From: Paenibacillus sp. Root52
GTDB lineage: Bacteria > Bacillota > Bacilli > Paenibacillales > Paenibacillaceae
Reading direction: 5' to 3'
DNA length: 64,000 nucleotides
NCBI RefSeq assembly: GCF_001426865.1
Contig: NZ_LMFO01000001.1
Location: forward strand, 1,047,602 to 1,111,601
In this document: piece after piece, positions 1 through 8,404 of the stretch
Layout of the letters: each line of letters starts with the position of its first letter
How positions within the stretch are numbered: the first letter of the stretch is position 1
The notes under the pieces: generated by a model
Database searches by the model: none
What the model was told of the DNA's origin: nothing
What the model saw: the letters and a program-made list of their open reading frames with translations, nothing else
Translations under genes and position numbers: made by a program

Positions 1-550
1 AGCCGCGCACAAATCGATTTTTCTCTGGAAGTCGCTTCATCTCATCACATACTTTGCGATCAATCAGCCTAAAATCTCCTGTATCTACGGGAATATCCGT
101 ATCCGTTGAAGCGCGCAGTACACGATAAAACAGGCTTGCCGACCACCTCTTAAAGCGAGTCTCCCCGCTTCGTCTCGTACGGCGGGCGTAGACGACCTCA
201 TAGCCTTCTTTCCATTTAGCGATCATATCTATGATAAGTTCAGGGGGATCCTGAAGATCAGCATCAATGATAACCACTGCTGATCCAGCTGCATAATCCA
301 TGCCTGCTGTTATGGCGATCTGATGCCCAAAATTTCGGGCAAAATCAATCAATTTCACACTTTCGTCCCAACGCGCATAATCCCGAATCATCTGAGCGCT
401 TCGATCCACACTACCGTCATTGACAAATAACAGCTCGTAGGGTTCACCTGTACTGCTCATGACCTTTTTCAGACGGCGATATGTTTCCTCTATGACCGCT
501 TCTTCGTTGTACATCGGGATGATGACACTGTAGTGAATGGCTCTACTCAT
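1..550 (-). CDS. Family 2 glycosyltransferase (C-terminus beyond the window)
   Basis: The gene runs off the left edge, so only about 183 N-terminal residues are visible. They read as a GT-A fold GT2 enzyme of the dolichyl-phosphate-mannose-synthase/YkcC type. There is an N-terminal VIIPMYNEE strand-loop, then LFVNDGSVD, and the metal-binding VVIIDADLQDPPE segment. Such enzymes move a sugar from a nucleotide donor to a polyprenyl phosphate at the inner membrane face. The start is the ATG at 548-550 with GGAGG seven bases upstream. The next gene upstream on the same strand is a GT39-type membrane transferase 91 bases away, and such pairs usually work as a lipid-sugar donor maker and its user. 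The fold is sure; the sugar is unknown. Confidence 0.9.
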   Translation of the reverse strand, partial: MSRAIHYSVIIPMYNEEAVIEETYRRLKKVMSSTGEPYELLFVNDGSVDRSAQMIRDYARWDESVKLIDFARNFGHQIAITAGMDYAAGSAVVIIDADLQDPPELIIDMIAKWKEGYEVVYARRTRRSGETRFKRWSASLFYRVLRASTDTDIPVDTGDFRLIDRKVCDEMKRLPEKNRFVRG

Positions 551-641
551 GTTCGTTCCCTCCTTTTGATCATTACACGTCTATATTCTCCAGGGCAGAT
601 CCCTCGCTGCTTGCTCCTTAACGTTCATTTCGTTTGTAAGC

Positions 642-2852
642 TCACAATTTCACTTCATATAACGTAGACTGATTACCGAAGCCGCCACCTTCATCGGAAT
701 TGGATCTCCACTCGGATGTAGGTACTTCCGTCCCATGCTCCATAATCCAGTTCGTAATCTCGGAGTTACCTCCACGGCCGCCCATTCCTCCGCCAATCAT
801 GAAGTATTTCACTTGTCCGCTCTTCACAAGCTGTTCTAATCGCTCTGTTGTATACACTGGATCGGAACCAGAGAAACCGCCTAATGTGATGACCGCTTCA
901 TTCTCGTCAATAATGTATGGGGCTGCTTGATTATAATCTGACGTTGCAAACAGATAAGTCTCACCTGTATTATGTTCTCGCAAATACTGAAGAGTCGTGC
1001 TGTCTATCTCTTCATTACGATTACCAAAGCCGCCACGTCCACCACCAGTAGGTATACCTTGTGCACTGCCCATACCGTTCATGCCACCTTCCATAAATGA
1101 GGGTGTTCCGGTATTTGAATTATTCGGGCTCGAATCACCAGTCGAAGATGGAGACTGTTGCTCTATATCTCCTTGCCCACTCGGTGGAGTCATTGCATTG
1201 TTGCGATCACCCTGTCTACCACCCATAGTCATGCCTCCAAACATGCCATTGGAACCGGTAGGACCTGCGGCTGGGATCATACTATTGCCACCATATGTAA
1301 TTGGCGTAAATGCCCAATACACAGGGCCGATCAGGGTAACCATGAAACCTGCGACAACCAGTGCCTGTTTCCAAAGATGCGTGCGATTCATCATGACGGT
1401 CAAAACAACTGTCACCACAATTCCAGCGATCAGCTCGCTGATTGACCATCCTGCACCAATGGTTTCATCAAAAGGCTGCATAATGTACCATCCGAAGATA
1501 GTCGTTAATAGCACAGATAGCGGCAACAGCCAAGCTCGCCAACCGGTTCGTTCTTGGTACGCTTTCCACATTGCTACGAACCCAGCACCGCTTAATGCAG
1601 CTATTGGAGGCGCAAGCATGATCAGATAGTATTGATGAAAGAATCCTGCGACACTGAAAAATGCCGCTACCGGTAACAACCACGCCAGCCAGAATATCGC
1701 TTCTTTCATTTGATCCGAGCTGTTTCTTCGTCTTAAGCTTGTCAAAATTGCAATACAACCCAATAGAGCCAACGGTAATAACCAGCTAGCTTGACCAGAT
1801 AGTTCGGTTTGAAACAGACGTAATGGCCCTGCCTGACCTGTACCAAACATGCCACCTGTTCCTCCTCCTCCACCGAATCCTCCCTGCGGCATGGTGAAGC
1901 CATTGGGCATCTCATTTCCTTGTGGGAGATTCATTCCGCTGTTACCGTCCGTTCCGCCGCGCGGGTTCGATGTCTGTACCGATGCCGAATCACCCCTGTC
2001 TCTTCCGGAATTAGTGACGTTGGATGCGTCAGGCATTCCAGCATTAGCTGTAGTATTCTGCCGACCGGTTAGACGGGATAGACCGTTATAACCAAAAGCG
2101 AGTTCGAGCACCGAATTCGTTTCACTACTGCCGATATAAGGTCGTTCATCAGCCGGTATAGAATCTACTGTGACCGCCCACGATAAGGAAATAGCCGCCA
2201 TTATAGCTGTACTGCCTACGAGCAAGAGCAGTTTCTTTCGCCATTTCGCTTGAAAAGCGAGCAAGTAAAACAGATAAAATGCCGGAAGAACCATATAGGC
2301 TTGAAGCATTTTCATATTAAAAGCAAGTCCGATCAGCGCAAAGGCCATTAGAATTCGCCATACACTGCCTTGTTTTGCACCTTTAAATAGAAACCATGAT
2401 CCGAGCAGCAAAGTAAACACGAGCATACTATCAATATTGTTCGTCCGACTGACCGCTGCAACTACCGGTACTGTCGCCATGACCATTGCAGCAATTCGCG
2501 CTGCCGCAAGCCCATATGAAGGCTTAACCATGAAATAGATCAGCAGTACCGCCCCAATTCCTGCTAGGACTTGTGGTAAGATCACACTCCATCCATGCAG
2601 ACCGAATACATATGCAAATGCAGTCTGAATCCAAAAAACAACTGGCGGTTTATCGATTGTTACTGAACCAGCCGAGTCAAGGGATGCGTAGAAGAAGTTA
2701 TGGAAGCTTCTCAGCATACTCCCCACTGCAGTCGTATAATAGGAATTGGCATATTGATCGTTCCAGATGCCGTATGCGTTCAAGATTGCTGCAAGAATGA
2801 CAATCGGTAGAAGGACAAAATCAATCCTTCGTTTAGCAATATTCAAACTCAA
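642..2852 (-). CDS. GT39/ArnT-like polytopic membrane glycosyltransferase (YkcB-like)
   Basis: This 736-residue integral membrane protein resembles the YkcB/PMT/ArnT family, which transfers sugars from polyprenyl-phosphate donors outside the membrane. The N-terminus has a transmembrane helix, an acidic first loop, and the IDKPPVVFWIQ segment, matching the family DKPP motif. About ten or more hydrophobic helices follow. Two long low-complexity loops rich in Gly, Asn, Ser and Met (roughly residues 265-345 and 525-620) sit between helices, and a soluble alpha/beta tail (roughly 625-736) ends the protein. The reading frame opens on TTG at 2850-2852, but GGAG is then only three bases away. A second TTG two codons in has nine-base spacing and may be the true start. 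It lies upstream of the GT2 gene and divergent from a two-component system. Confidence 0.85.
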   Translation of the reverse strand: MSLNIAKRRIDFVLLPIVILAAILNAYGIWNDQYANSYYTTAVGSMLRSFHNFFYASLDSAGSVTIDKPPVVFWIQTAFAYVFGLHGWSVILPQVLAGIGAVLLIYFMVKPSYGLAAARIAAMVMATVPVVAAVSRTNNIDSMLVFTLLLGSWFLFKGAKQGSVWRILMAFALIGLAFNMKMLQAYMVLPAFYLFYLLAFQAKWRKKLLLLVGSTAIMAAISLSWAVTVDSIPADERPYIGSSETNSVLELAFGYNGLSRLTGRQNTTANAGMPDASNVTNSGRDRGDSASVQTSNPRGGTDGNSGMNLPQGNEMPNGFTMPQGGFGGGGGTGGMFGTGQAGPLRLFQTELSGQASWLLPLALLGCIAILTSLRRRNSSDQMKEAIFWLAWLLPVAAFFSVAGFFHQYYLIMLAPPIAALSGAGFVAMWKAYQERTGWRAWLLPLSVLLTTIFGWYIMQPFDETIGAGWSISELIAGIVVTVVLTVMMNRTHLWKQALVVAGFMVTLIGPVYWAFTPITYGGNSMIPAAGPTGSNGMFGGMTMGGRQGDRNNAMTPPSGQGDIEQQSPSSTGDSSPNNSNTGTPSFMEGGMNGMGSAQGIPTGGGRGGFGNRNEEIDSTTLQYLREHNTGETYLFATSDYNQAAPYIIDENEAVITLGGFSGSDPVYTTERLEQLVKSGQVKYFMIGGGMGGRGGNSEITNWIMEHGTEVPTSEWRSNSDEGGGFGNQSTLYEVKL

Positions 2853-2949
2853 TCACTCCTTTAGATTGTTCATGTCTAGTATTGTGACATGCCAAAATAA
2901 ATTTGGGATGAGTGCCCGCTGAATGTTGCCTGAGGATAACCCACCAACC

Positions 2950-2966
2950 TTTCAGCTAATTTTCAG
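2950..2966 (+). promoter_or_regulatory. Candidate response-regulator direct repeat
   Basis: Two copies of TTTCAG start at 2950 and 2961, an 11-base period, in the divergent region between the GT39 gene and the OmpR-family regulator. Winged-helix OmpR/PhoB proteins typically bind direct repeats spaced about one helical turn apart. The function is inferred from spacing and place only. Confidence 0.35.
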
Positions 2967-3024
2967 TTTCGTGAGTCATAATAGTGCATATAAACAGGAG
3001 TGAATAAGGGGAGATCGTCCACCT

Positions 3025-3708
3025 ATGAAAATTAGTACAGGCATCAGAATACTACTCGTTGATGATGAACCACATATTTTACAGTTTCTAGAGCTTGGTT
3101 TGAGAAATGAAGGATTTGAGGTGCGTGCGGCAGAACACGGAGCAGAAGCGCTCGAGATTGCACATGAATTCCAGCCGCATATGGTCATTCTTGATGTAAT
3201 GATGCCAGAGATCGATGGATTCGAGGTGGTTGAGCGACTTCGCAAGACAGGTACTCAAGTCGGGGTCATTATGCTGACTGCCAAGGATGAAGTGGAGAGC
3301 CGAGTCAAAGGTTTATGGCTTGGCGCTGATGATTATATGATTAAACCATTTGCGTTCGATGAGCTGCTTGCTCGAATTCAAGCGAGGCTACGTAATCAAT
3401 TTCCACTCTTAATGGGGGCTGTCACATACAGCGCCTTCCGCATTGATGATCTGCGTAAAGAAATTACCTATGACCATCGTGTGCTCGAGTTATCGCCGAC
3501 AGAATATGAACTATTAAAATTTATTGTGACGAATCATGGCATTGTCCTAAGTAAAGCAACTATTTTAAGCAGAGTATGGGGTTACGATTTTGGCGGAGAA
3601 GAGAACATCGTAGAGGTCTATATTCGTTCCTTACGTGAGAAACTCGGGGATAAAGAGCATAAGCTCATTCGTACACTCCGAGGCGTCGGCTATAGGGTTG
3701 ATCTATAA
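3025..3708 (+). CDS. OmpR/PhoB-family response regulator
   Basis: The 227-residue protein has an N-terminal receiver domain (about 8-120) and a C-terminal winged-helix DNA-binding domain (about 130-226). The acidic pocket is DDE at 13-15, the phospho-acceptor is D57 in ILDVMMPE, and the conserved Thr and Lys lie in MLTAKDE. The effector domain contains the typical LSPTEYELLKFI and RGVGYRV segments. It starts at the ATG after GGGGAG, with a rather long 11-base spacing. Its stop TAA overlaps the ATG of the kinase gene by one base (TAATG), so the two are translationally coupled. The divergent GT39/GT2 pair is the obvious first target to test. Confidence 0.95.
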   Translation: MKISTGIRILLVDDEPHILQFLELGLRNEGFEVRAAEHGAEALEIAHEFQPHMVILDVMMPEIDGFEVVERLRKTGTQVGVIMLTAKDEVESRVKGLWLGADDYMIKPFAFDELLARIQARLRNQFPLLMGAVTYSAFRIDDLRKEITYDHRVLELSPTEYELLKFIVTNHGIVLSKATILSRVWGYDFGGEENIVEVYIRSLREKLGDKEHKLIRTLRGVGYRVDL

Positions 3709-5267
3709 TGGCGACTCCAACCTCATCACCGCAACCAAATTACTGTTATTTCCATCAGCTGCATCAACGATTCTCGCAAAACTCTTCTCTACGCTCACAG
3801 TTACTCACTCGCTCTCTATTCGTGTTAGCCGCTCTGTTGCTGTTCATTGGTATTCTTCAGTTTTGGATTATGGAAAGCTTCCTCTATCGTAACCAGGCTA
3901 AGACGATGGAAGAACAACTGATGTCTATGCCGCCGGTCTGGCTTGGTGTGCAACCACGTAACGGAGCTTCAAATCTGCCCTTTGGCGGACAATCTTCATC
4001 CGACGGACGGGGGTCTAACAACCGTTTGTTGTATATTCCAGATCGTTCACTGGCTCTTTTTGATAAAAATGCAACGTATGAAGATGTATTTGGTGAGGAT
4101 GGGTTAGCCTCCCCTCGCCTAACTGCAGCTGCTTATCAAGACATCGCAGATCGGTTAAACGCTCACGAACATGTGCCCTATCAACTGGTGAAAGACAACG
4201 AGGGCAATGAACAGCTCATCGTATTTGCCTCACCCGGCCCGCGTAATCGAGCGGCACCTATGGTTCAGATGGGCATAGCTACTCAGCCTATACACGACTT
4301 AGTGATGAGACAATTACTTATTTTCGTCGGGTTATCTCTGCTTGCCATGATTACAGGTCTCATTCTGTATGCCAAGGTTCTTCGGCGGACGTTACATCCA
4401 TTATCCAACATCGTGGAGACCGTGCAGCGTGTCGATGCTGGCAGTTTAGGTGAACGATTACCTGTCATCCAAGGACAACAGGAGATTGATCAATTAGCTT
4501 TTTCTTTTAACGGCATGCTTGAACGTTTGGAGGATTCATTCGAAGCAGAACGAGAATCCAAGCAACAAATGCAGCGTTTCCTGTCCGATGCCTCTCATGA
4601 ACTGCGTACGCCCCTCACGTCTATTCACGGGTTCATTGAGGTACTCCAGCGCGGGGCAGCAACCAATCGTGAACAGTTGAATAGCGCTCTGAGCAGCATG
4701 TATGGTGAGTCTGTGCGAATTAACAAATTAGTTGAAGACCTGCTGCTGTTAACCAAGTTAGATCAAGCACCTGAACGAATTCAAGAGGTCATTGCTCTGG
4801 ATGGTCTCTTATATGAAATGCAGCCGCAACTCGTCATGATGGCTCAGGATCGAAAGGTACATCTGGAGCTGACAGCTAAGTTATATATCGTTGGTGACCC
4901 TCACAAGCTGAAGCAAGTCATCCTAAATCTGTTTCAGAATGCTGTACAGCATACCGATCCGCAGCACGGTTTCATCACAATTACATGTTTTGCGAATGCG
5001 GATGTGGCAGAGCTGACCGTGAAGGATAACGGTACGGGCATTGAGCCAGAGCACATTGATCATATTTTTGAGCGATTTTACCGAACCAGTTCATCCCGTT
5101 CCAGAAAAGAAGGTGGTGCAGGGCTCGGTCTTGCCATTACTCGTTCCATCGTAGAATCGCATGGTGGGAACATTAATGTTTATAGCCAGGTTAGCGTTGG
5201 AACAAGCTTCATAATTACATTGCCCCTGTGGAAAGAAAGCAAACCTACTGCTGTTTCCAAGTCATAA
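3708..5267 (+). CDS. Sensor histidine kinase, HAMP-containing
   Basis: This 519-residue membrane kinase has TM1 at about 35-56, an extracytoplasmic sensor of about 145 residues, TM2 at about 202-222, and a HAMP linker to about 275. The HisKA helix follows with H297 in SHELRTPLTS, then an HATPase domain with the N-box (NLFQNAVQHT), G1 (DNGTGI) and G2 (GGAGLGLAI) motifs. It should autophosphorylate on H297 and pass the phosphate to D57 of the regulator, whose stop codon overlaps this start. The sensor domain shows no motif I recognise, so the signal is unknown. A terminator hairpin follows 38 bases after the stop, closing a two-gene operon. Confidence 0.95.
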   Translation: MATPTSSPQPNYCYFHQLHQRFSQNSSLRSQLLTRSLFVLAALLLFIGILQFWIMESFLYRNQAKTMEEQLMSMPPVWLGVQPRNGASNLPFGGQSSSDGRGSNNRLLYIPDRSLALFDKNATYEDVFGEDGLASPRLTAAAYQDIADRLNAHEHVPYQLVKDNEGNEQLIVFASPGPRNRAAPMVQMGIATQPIHDLVMRQLLIFVGLSLLAMITGLILYAKVLRRTLHPLSNIVETVQRVDAGSLGERLPVIQGQQEIDQLAFSFNGMLERLEDSFEAERESKQQMQRFLSDASHELRTPLTSIHGFIEVLQRGAATNREQLNSALSSMYGESVRINKLVEDLLLLTKLDQAPERIQEVIALDGLLYEMQPQLVMMAQDRKVHLELTAKLYIVGDPHKLKQVILNLFQNAVQHTDPQHGFITITCFANADVAELTVKDNGTGIEPEHIDHIFERFYRTSSSRSRKEGGAGLGLAITRSIVESHGGNINVYSQVSVGTSFIITLPLWKESKPTAVSKS

Positions 5268-5305
5268 CATATCGATCGCTAGTTATTGGTTGCTGAAATA
5301 AGTAA

Positions 5306-5346
5306 GACCCCAAGGAGCCCTAAATCCATTAGAGCCTCTTGGGGTC
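5306..5346. terminator. Rho-independent terminator of the two-component operon
   Basis: GACCCCAAG at 5306-5314 pairs with CTTGGGGTC at 5338-5346, with further partial pairing around a short loop. It lies between convergent genes (the kinase and the GNAT gene), so it may serve both. Confidence 0.75.
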
Positions 5347-5392
5347 AATCATTTTATAAGCAACACACATTAGTAATGTACAAAATAAACGT

Positions 5393-5965
5393 TTACGAAC
5401 CCTTTACCTTCTGATAATGATTGTACTGTTCGTTGTCTATTTCGATGATATCTACATAGTTGAAATTACATTTCTGTATGACTTTATTGGAAGCAGCATT
5501 CTCTAATAATGCAATAGCATGTAGTAATTCCACATTTGTATGAGTGAACAAATATTGCGTTATTCCATTAACGGCCTGTGTTGTATAGCCACGGTTTCTA
5601 TAGTTCTTGGAGATGCCGTACATAATCTCTCGATTAGGCTCGGGCAGCTTTTCTTTTATCCCTGAGCAACACCAGCCTACAAACTCATCCGTTTCCTTAT
5701 GAATGATAGCCAATCGTAGATAGAGCGAGCCGATGTCTCCCCCAGCCTTGACGGCTTGTTTAAACTTCTGATTTTCTGGAATCTCGTATTCAGCCAACCA
5801 ATGCGCCCGATCTTCGGCCGAAGCATTCCATCCTGGAAGAAATTCGTAAACTTCTGGCTGCCATGTGATCTCTTGTAATTTATCCAGATCTTCAAGTCGA
5901 TACTCGCGCAAATAAATATCCTGACACTCAATCGTTAACTCACTTAACATTTCGTTATGATGCAT
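5393..5965 (-). CDS. GNAT-family N-acetyltransferase (RimJ/RimL type)
   Basis: The 190-residue protein opens with the IYLREYRLEDLDKL segment typical of RimJ/RimL-like GNAT enzymes. It includes the acetyl-CoA-binding core ISKNYRNRGYTTQAVNGI and the LLHAIALLENAASNKVIQKCNF stretch that resembles the family 'N.aS..v.eK.GF' motif. It probably acetylates a small amine, an amino group or a ribosomal-type substrate; nothing here fixes which. The ATG is preceded by GAGG at an 8-base spacing. It is a single-gene unit, convergent with the kinase. Confidence 0.85.
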   Translation of the reverse strand: MHHNEMLSELTIECQDIYLREYRLEDLDKLQEITWQPEVYEFLPGWNASAEDRAHWLAEYEIPENQKFKQAVKAGGDIGSLYLRLAIIHKETDEFVGWCCSGIKEKLPEPNREIMYGISKNYRNRGYTTQAVNGITQYLFTHTNVELLHAIALLENAASNKVIQKCNFNYVDIIEIDNEQYNHYQKVKGS

Positions 5966-6097
5966 TGTTATTTCCTCTCTATTTCACAAATTAAATATAT
6001 GTAGTCTGTATAGATAACACTAGCCAATTTCTCTCATGACGCCCCTCCTAACTACAGCAATTTTAACCTAATTTGTGGAATTTATCTATATGTGCGT

Positions 6098-6144
6098 GTT
6101 CAAAAAGGTCGGTTTTCAGTACCAAGAAGACGGACTTTTTGAAC
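6098..6144. repeat. Intergenic inverted-repeat element (GTTCAAAAAG arms)
   Basis: GTTCAAAAAG at 6098-6107 is the exact reverse complement of CTTTTTGAAC at 6135-6144, giving a 47-base hairpin in a gene-free stretch. A second intergenic element at 23944-24001 carries a similar TTTTTGAAC end. From memory, such GTTCAAAAAG elements recur between Paenibacillus genes; that is recollection, not a search. Confidence 0.5.
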
Positions 6145-6160
6145 CACCTCTATAGGCTAA

Positions 6161-6196
6161 AAATAGCCCCCAGCAACCATCATGCCGGAGGCCTAT
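6161..6196 (-). terminator. Terminator of the small acidic protein gene
   Basis: On the minus strand TAGGCCTCCGGC pairs imperfectly with GCTGGGGGCTA and is followed by TTTTT. It lies 35 bases past the stop of the gene at 6231-6524. Confidence 0.6.
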
Positions 6197-6230
6197 CATT
6201 TATAAACGAATTAGACTAACTTAAACGTAT

Positions 6231-6524
6231 TTACTCTGGATATTGAGGTCTACTAACCTTATCAGGTACGGATTCATCAAATACATCCTGACCTGGGTAA
6301 TCTCTAATATCACCTTCGTGAAGCTCATGGTTCTCATAGTCAAACCGATGTGCCGTTCTCTGATCCATACGCCAAGGCGAGCTTTTCCCCAGTGATTCTG
6401 ACATTAATGATGATCCGTATGGCCCCTCCGGAAATTCTTCAAGAAACAGATCATTTCGTTGGGATTCTACGGTAGATAGATCCGTTGATTCCTGTCGATC
6501 CTCTTGCAAAAATTTGTCCTTCAT
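6231..6524 (-). CDS. Small acidic protein of unknown function
   Basis: I do not recognise this 97-residue protein. It is hydrophilic, rich in Asp, Glu, Ser and Arg, and has no signal peptide, membrane helix or Cys motif. The start is the ATG at 6522-6524, preceded by AGGAGGT at a 7-base spacing. An upstream in-frame ATG at 6557 has no ribosome site and was rejected. Its own terminator follows. Composition and lack of hydrophobic core suggest a partly disordered protein, perhaps of the small acidic kind seen in sporulating firmicutes, but that is a guess. Confidence 0.65.
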   Translation of the reverse strand: MKDKFLQEDRQESTDLSTVESQRNDLFLEEFPEGPYGSSLMSESLGKSSPWRMDQRTAHRFDYENHELHEGDIRDYPGQDVFDESVPDKVSRPQYPE

Positions 6525-6622
6525 TGTCCAACCTCCTATCCGCTTCGAACTAGTCAAAGCATGATTAGATTGATCAAGCAGTACAAAATTTATGCATGTT
6601 TTATAAGGAAGTCACAAAATCA

Positions 6623-8404
6623 TTAGAGGTCTCGAATCCAAATATAACTTATAAAAATCAGTAGTCCGATTACACCAATCCACGTATCCTGTTTAGACCA
6701 CTTTAGTAAGGAAGTTGTTGATCCAACACGATAATTCTCTCTAACCTTTCGCATCTCCATTGCAATCGTCATATCCTCTGCCCGTTGGAACAAGGACATA
6801 ATTAGTGGTATAACCATTGGTCCGAGGTCACGTACACGTACTGTGTTAGGTCTTAATGCAGCTTTGCCTCGTGCGCGTACGATAAGCGAGAATCGCTGCC
6901 ATTCACTCCAGATCATCGGGATAAAACGGAAGATCAAAGACACAGCCAGGGCAAACGAAGTAACAGGCAACTTGATCTTTTGTCCGATTGCCAGCACCCA
7001 ATTCAAGCCTTCCACCATCCGCCCATAAGGTGTTGTTAGTGAGAACCATAGACTCGCAAGAGTCACGATAAACAAACGATACACATTAAGCAGTGTAGCT
7101 TCTGCCTGAATAAGAGAGAAACCCAGTTGCAAACTTCCACTTGCTGTGGAGAGTGTTGTTCCTGATAAAGCGGTAGAAATGATGAAAAAGAACAGCAGCG
7201 GTTTCATTAACTTCATACAACTTACAAGTGCCTGACGGGGTAAGATTCCAAGTGCAAACACGACAGGCACTAACGTTAGCGTTAGCCCCCACCAGCGATG
7301 CTGTAGCATCGTTGCCGTCACTAACAAAATATACAATATCCATTTCAAACGTGGATCCATGACACGATACAGCCCATTCGAATGAATGTATTGATTGTAG
7401 TTGTTTGTCGCTGAATGAACAGGGACACTCGCTGTGCCTTCATTACCTTCATTAGTCTCCGAATTCAATTGAGTATACATCTGGTGTTTAGTAGACTCAT
7501 TACCAGTTGAAGCAGACTTCCCAGTGTTATTCCTCACTTCCTGTCCTTCTGCCTTCATTTGGATTATACTCGCTGCCATCGCCTCTGGTGTTAGTGCCGT
7601 CGATGGCAGTGCTGCCCCCACTGCCGCAAATTGCTGCGTTAATTGCATAGAAGGCGGCAGACCCATTCCGACCTGTATCAGAAGCTCAGGCTGCGCATGA
7701 AGCTCTCTTGGCGTCAAATCCGCTATCAGCTGGCCATCTTGCAGTATCAAAACCCGGTCTGCTATAGGTAGAAACGTGTCCAGATCATGCGTTGCTACCA
7801 CTGCTCCTCGTTCATCCAGTCGATGTTGAGCAAGAGCATCCAATAGTAATACAACGCTACTTGCTTCTAGCCCAGCACTCGGTTCATCTAGCAATAACCA
7901 TTCAGGATCAACTACAGTTCCCAAGGCAAGCCCCAGCCGTCTACGCTCTCCTCCACTCAGCGCAAACGGAGATCCATCCAGGTCGAATTGCCGTGAATCT
8001 GTTTGACCTTTTGCAGTATCCCACTGTTCAAGTGCTTGTGTGATTAATTGCTTCTGCTGACTCTCGGTATACCGATAAGGACGCATGGAATAAGCGAATT
8101 CTCGCTGAATTGTCCGGGCAAAAACCTGTTGCTCTGGAAATTGAAACACCATCCCCATTCGTAACAACATCGACTGCGAAACCTTACCTTGCTGCCAGAT
8201 CAGCTCATCTCCAAGTCGAATTGCCCCTTGATCTGGAGGCTTCAGACCAGCCAACATCTGCAGTATTGTCGTTTTACCTGATCCAGTCCGACCTAATAGC
8301 AGCGTAATTTCTCCACTGCGTAGCGTGATAGATATATCATGAATTAAATTCCGTTGATGAAGTTCTACACCTTCGACGCTCACATGATCTAACTCAATAT
8401 TCAA
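6623..8404 (-). CDS. ECF transporter fusion: ATPase (A2-like) plus EcfT membrane component
   Basis: This 593-residue protein joins two ECF subunits normally made separately. Residues 1-240 are an ABC ATPase with Walker A GRTGSGKTT, Q-loop VFQFPEQQVF, signature LSGGERRRLGLA and Walker B WLLLDEPSAGLE. After a low-complexity linker (about 270-335) residues 345-593 are an EcfT/CbiQ protein with several membrane helices and the coupling helices (IVRARGKAA and MEMRKVRENYR). The start is TTG at 8402-8404, preceded by GGGAGGT at a 6-base spacing. It overlaps the stop of the upstream ATPase gene by four bases (TTGA). With that ATPase it forms a complete A-A'-T energising module, and the divergent bioY supplies a substrate-binding subunit. 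Confidence 0.9.
   Translation of the reverse strand: MNIELDHVSVEGVELHQRNLIHDISITLRSGEITLLLGRTGSGKTTILQMLAGLKPPDQGAIRLGDELIWQQGKVSQSMLLRMGMVFQFPEQQVFARTIQREFAYSMRPYRYTESQQKQLITQALEQWDTAKGQTDSRQFDLDGSPFALSGGERRRLGLALGTVVDPEWLLLDEPSAGLEASSVVLLLDALAQHRLDERGAVVATHDLDTFLPIADRVLILQDGQLIADLTPRELHAQPELLIQVGMGLPPSMQLTQQFAAVGAALPSTALTPEAMAASIIQMKAEGQEVRNNTGKSASTGNESTKHQMYTQLNSETNEGNEGTASVPVHSATNNYNQYIHSNGLYRVMDPRLKWILYILLVTATMLQHRWWGLTLTLVPVVFALGILPRQALVSCMKLMKPLLFFFIISTALSGTTLSTASGSLQLGFSLIQAEATLLNVYRLFIVTLASLWFSLTTPYGRMVEGLNWVLAIGQKIKLPVTSFALAVSLIFRFIPMIWSEWQRFSLIVRARGKAALRPNTVRVRDLGPMVIPLIMSLFQRAEDMTIAMEMRKVRENYRVGSTTSLLKWSKQDTWIGVIGLLIFISYIWIRDL

Noticed and set aside
997-1629. A 210-codon plus-strand open frame
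   Set aside because: It is antisense to the GT39 gene, Pro-rich because it mirrors the Gly-rich loops, and has no recognisable domain.
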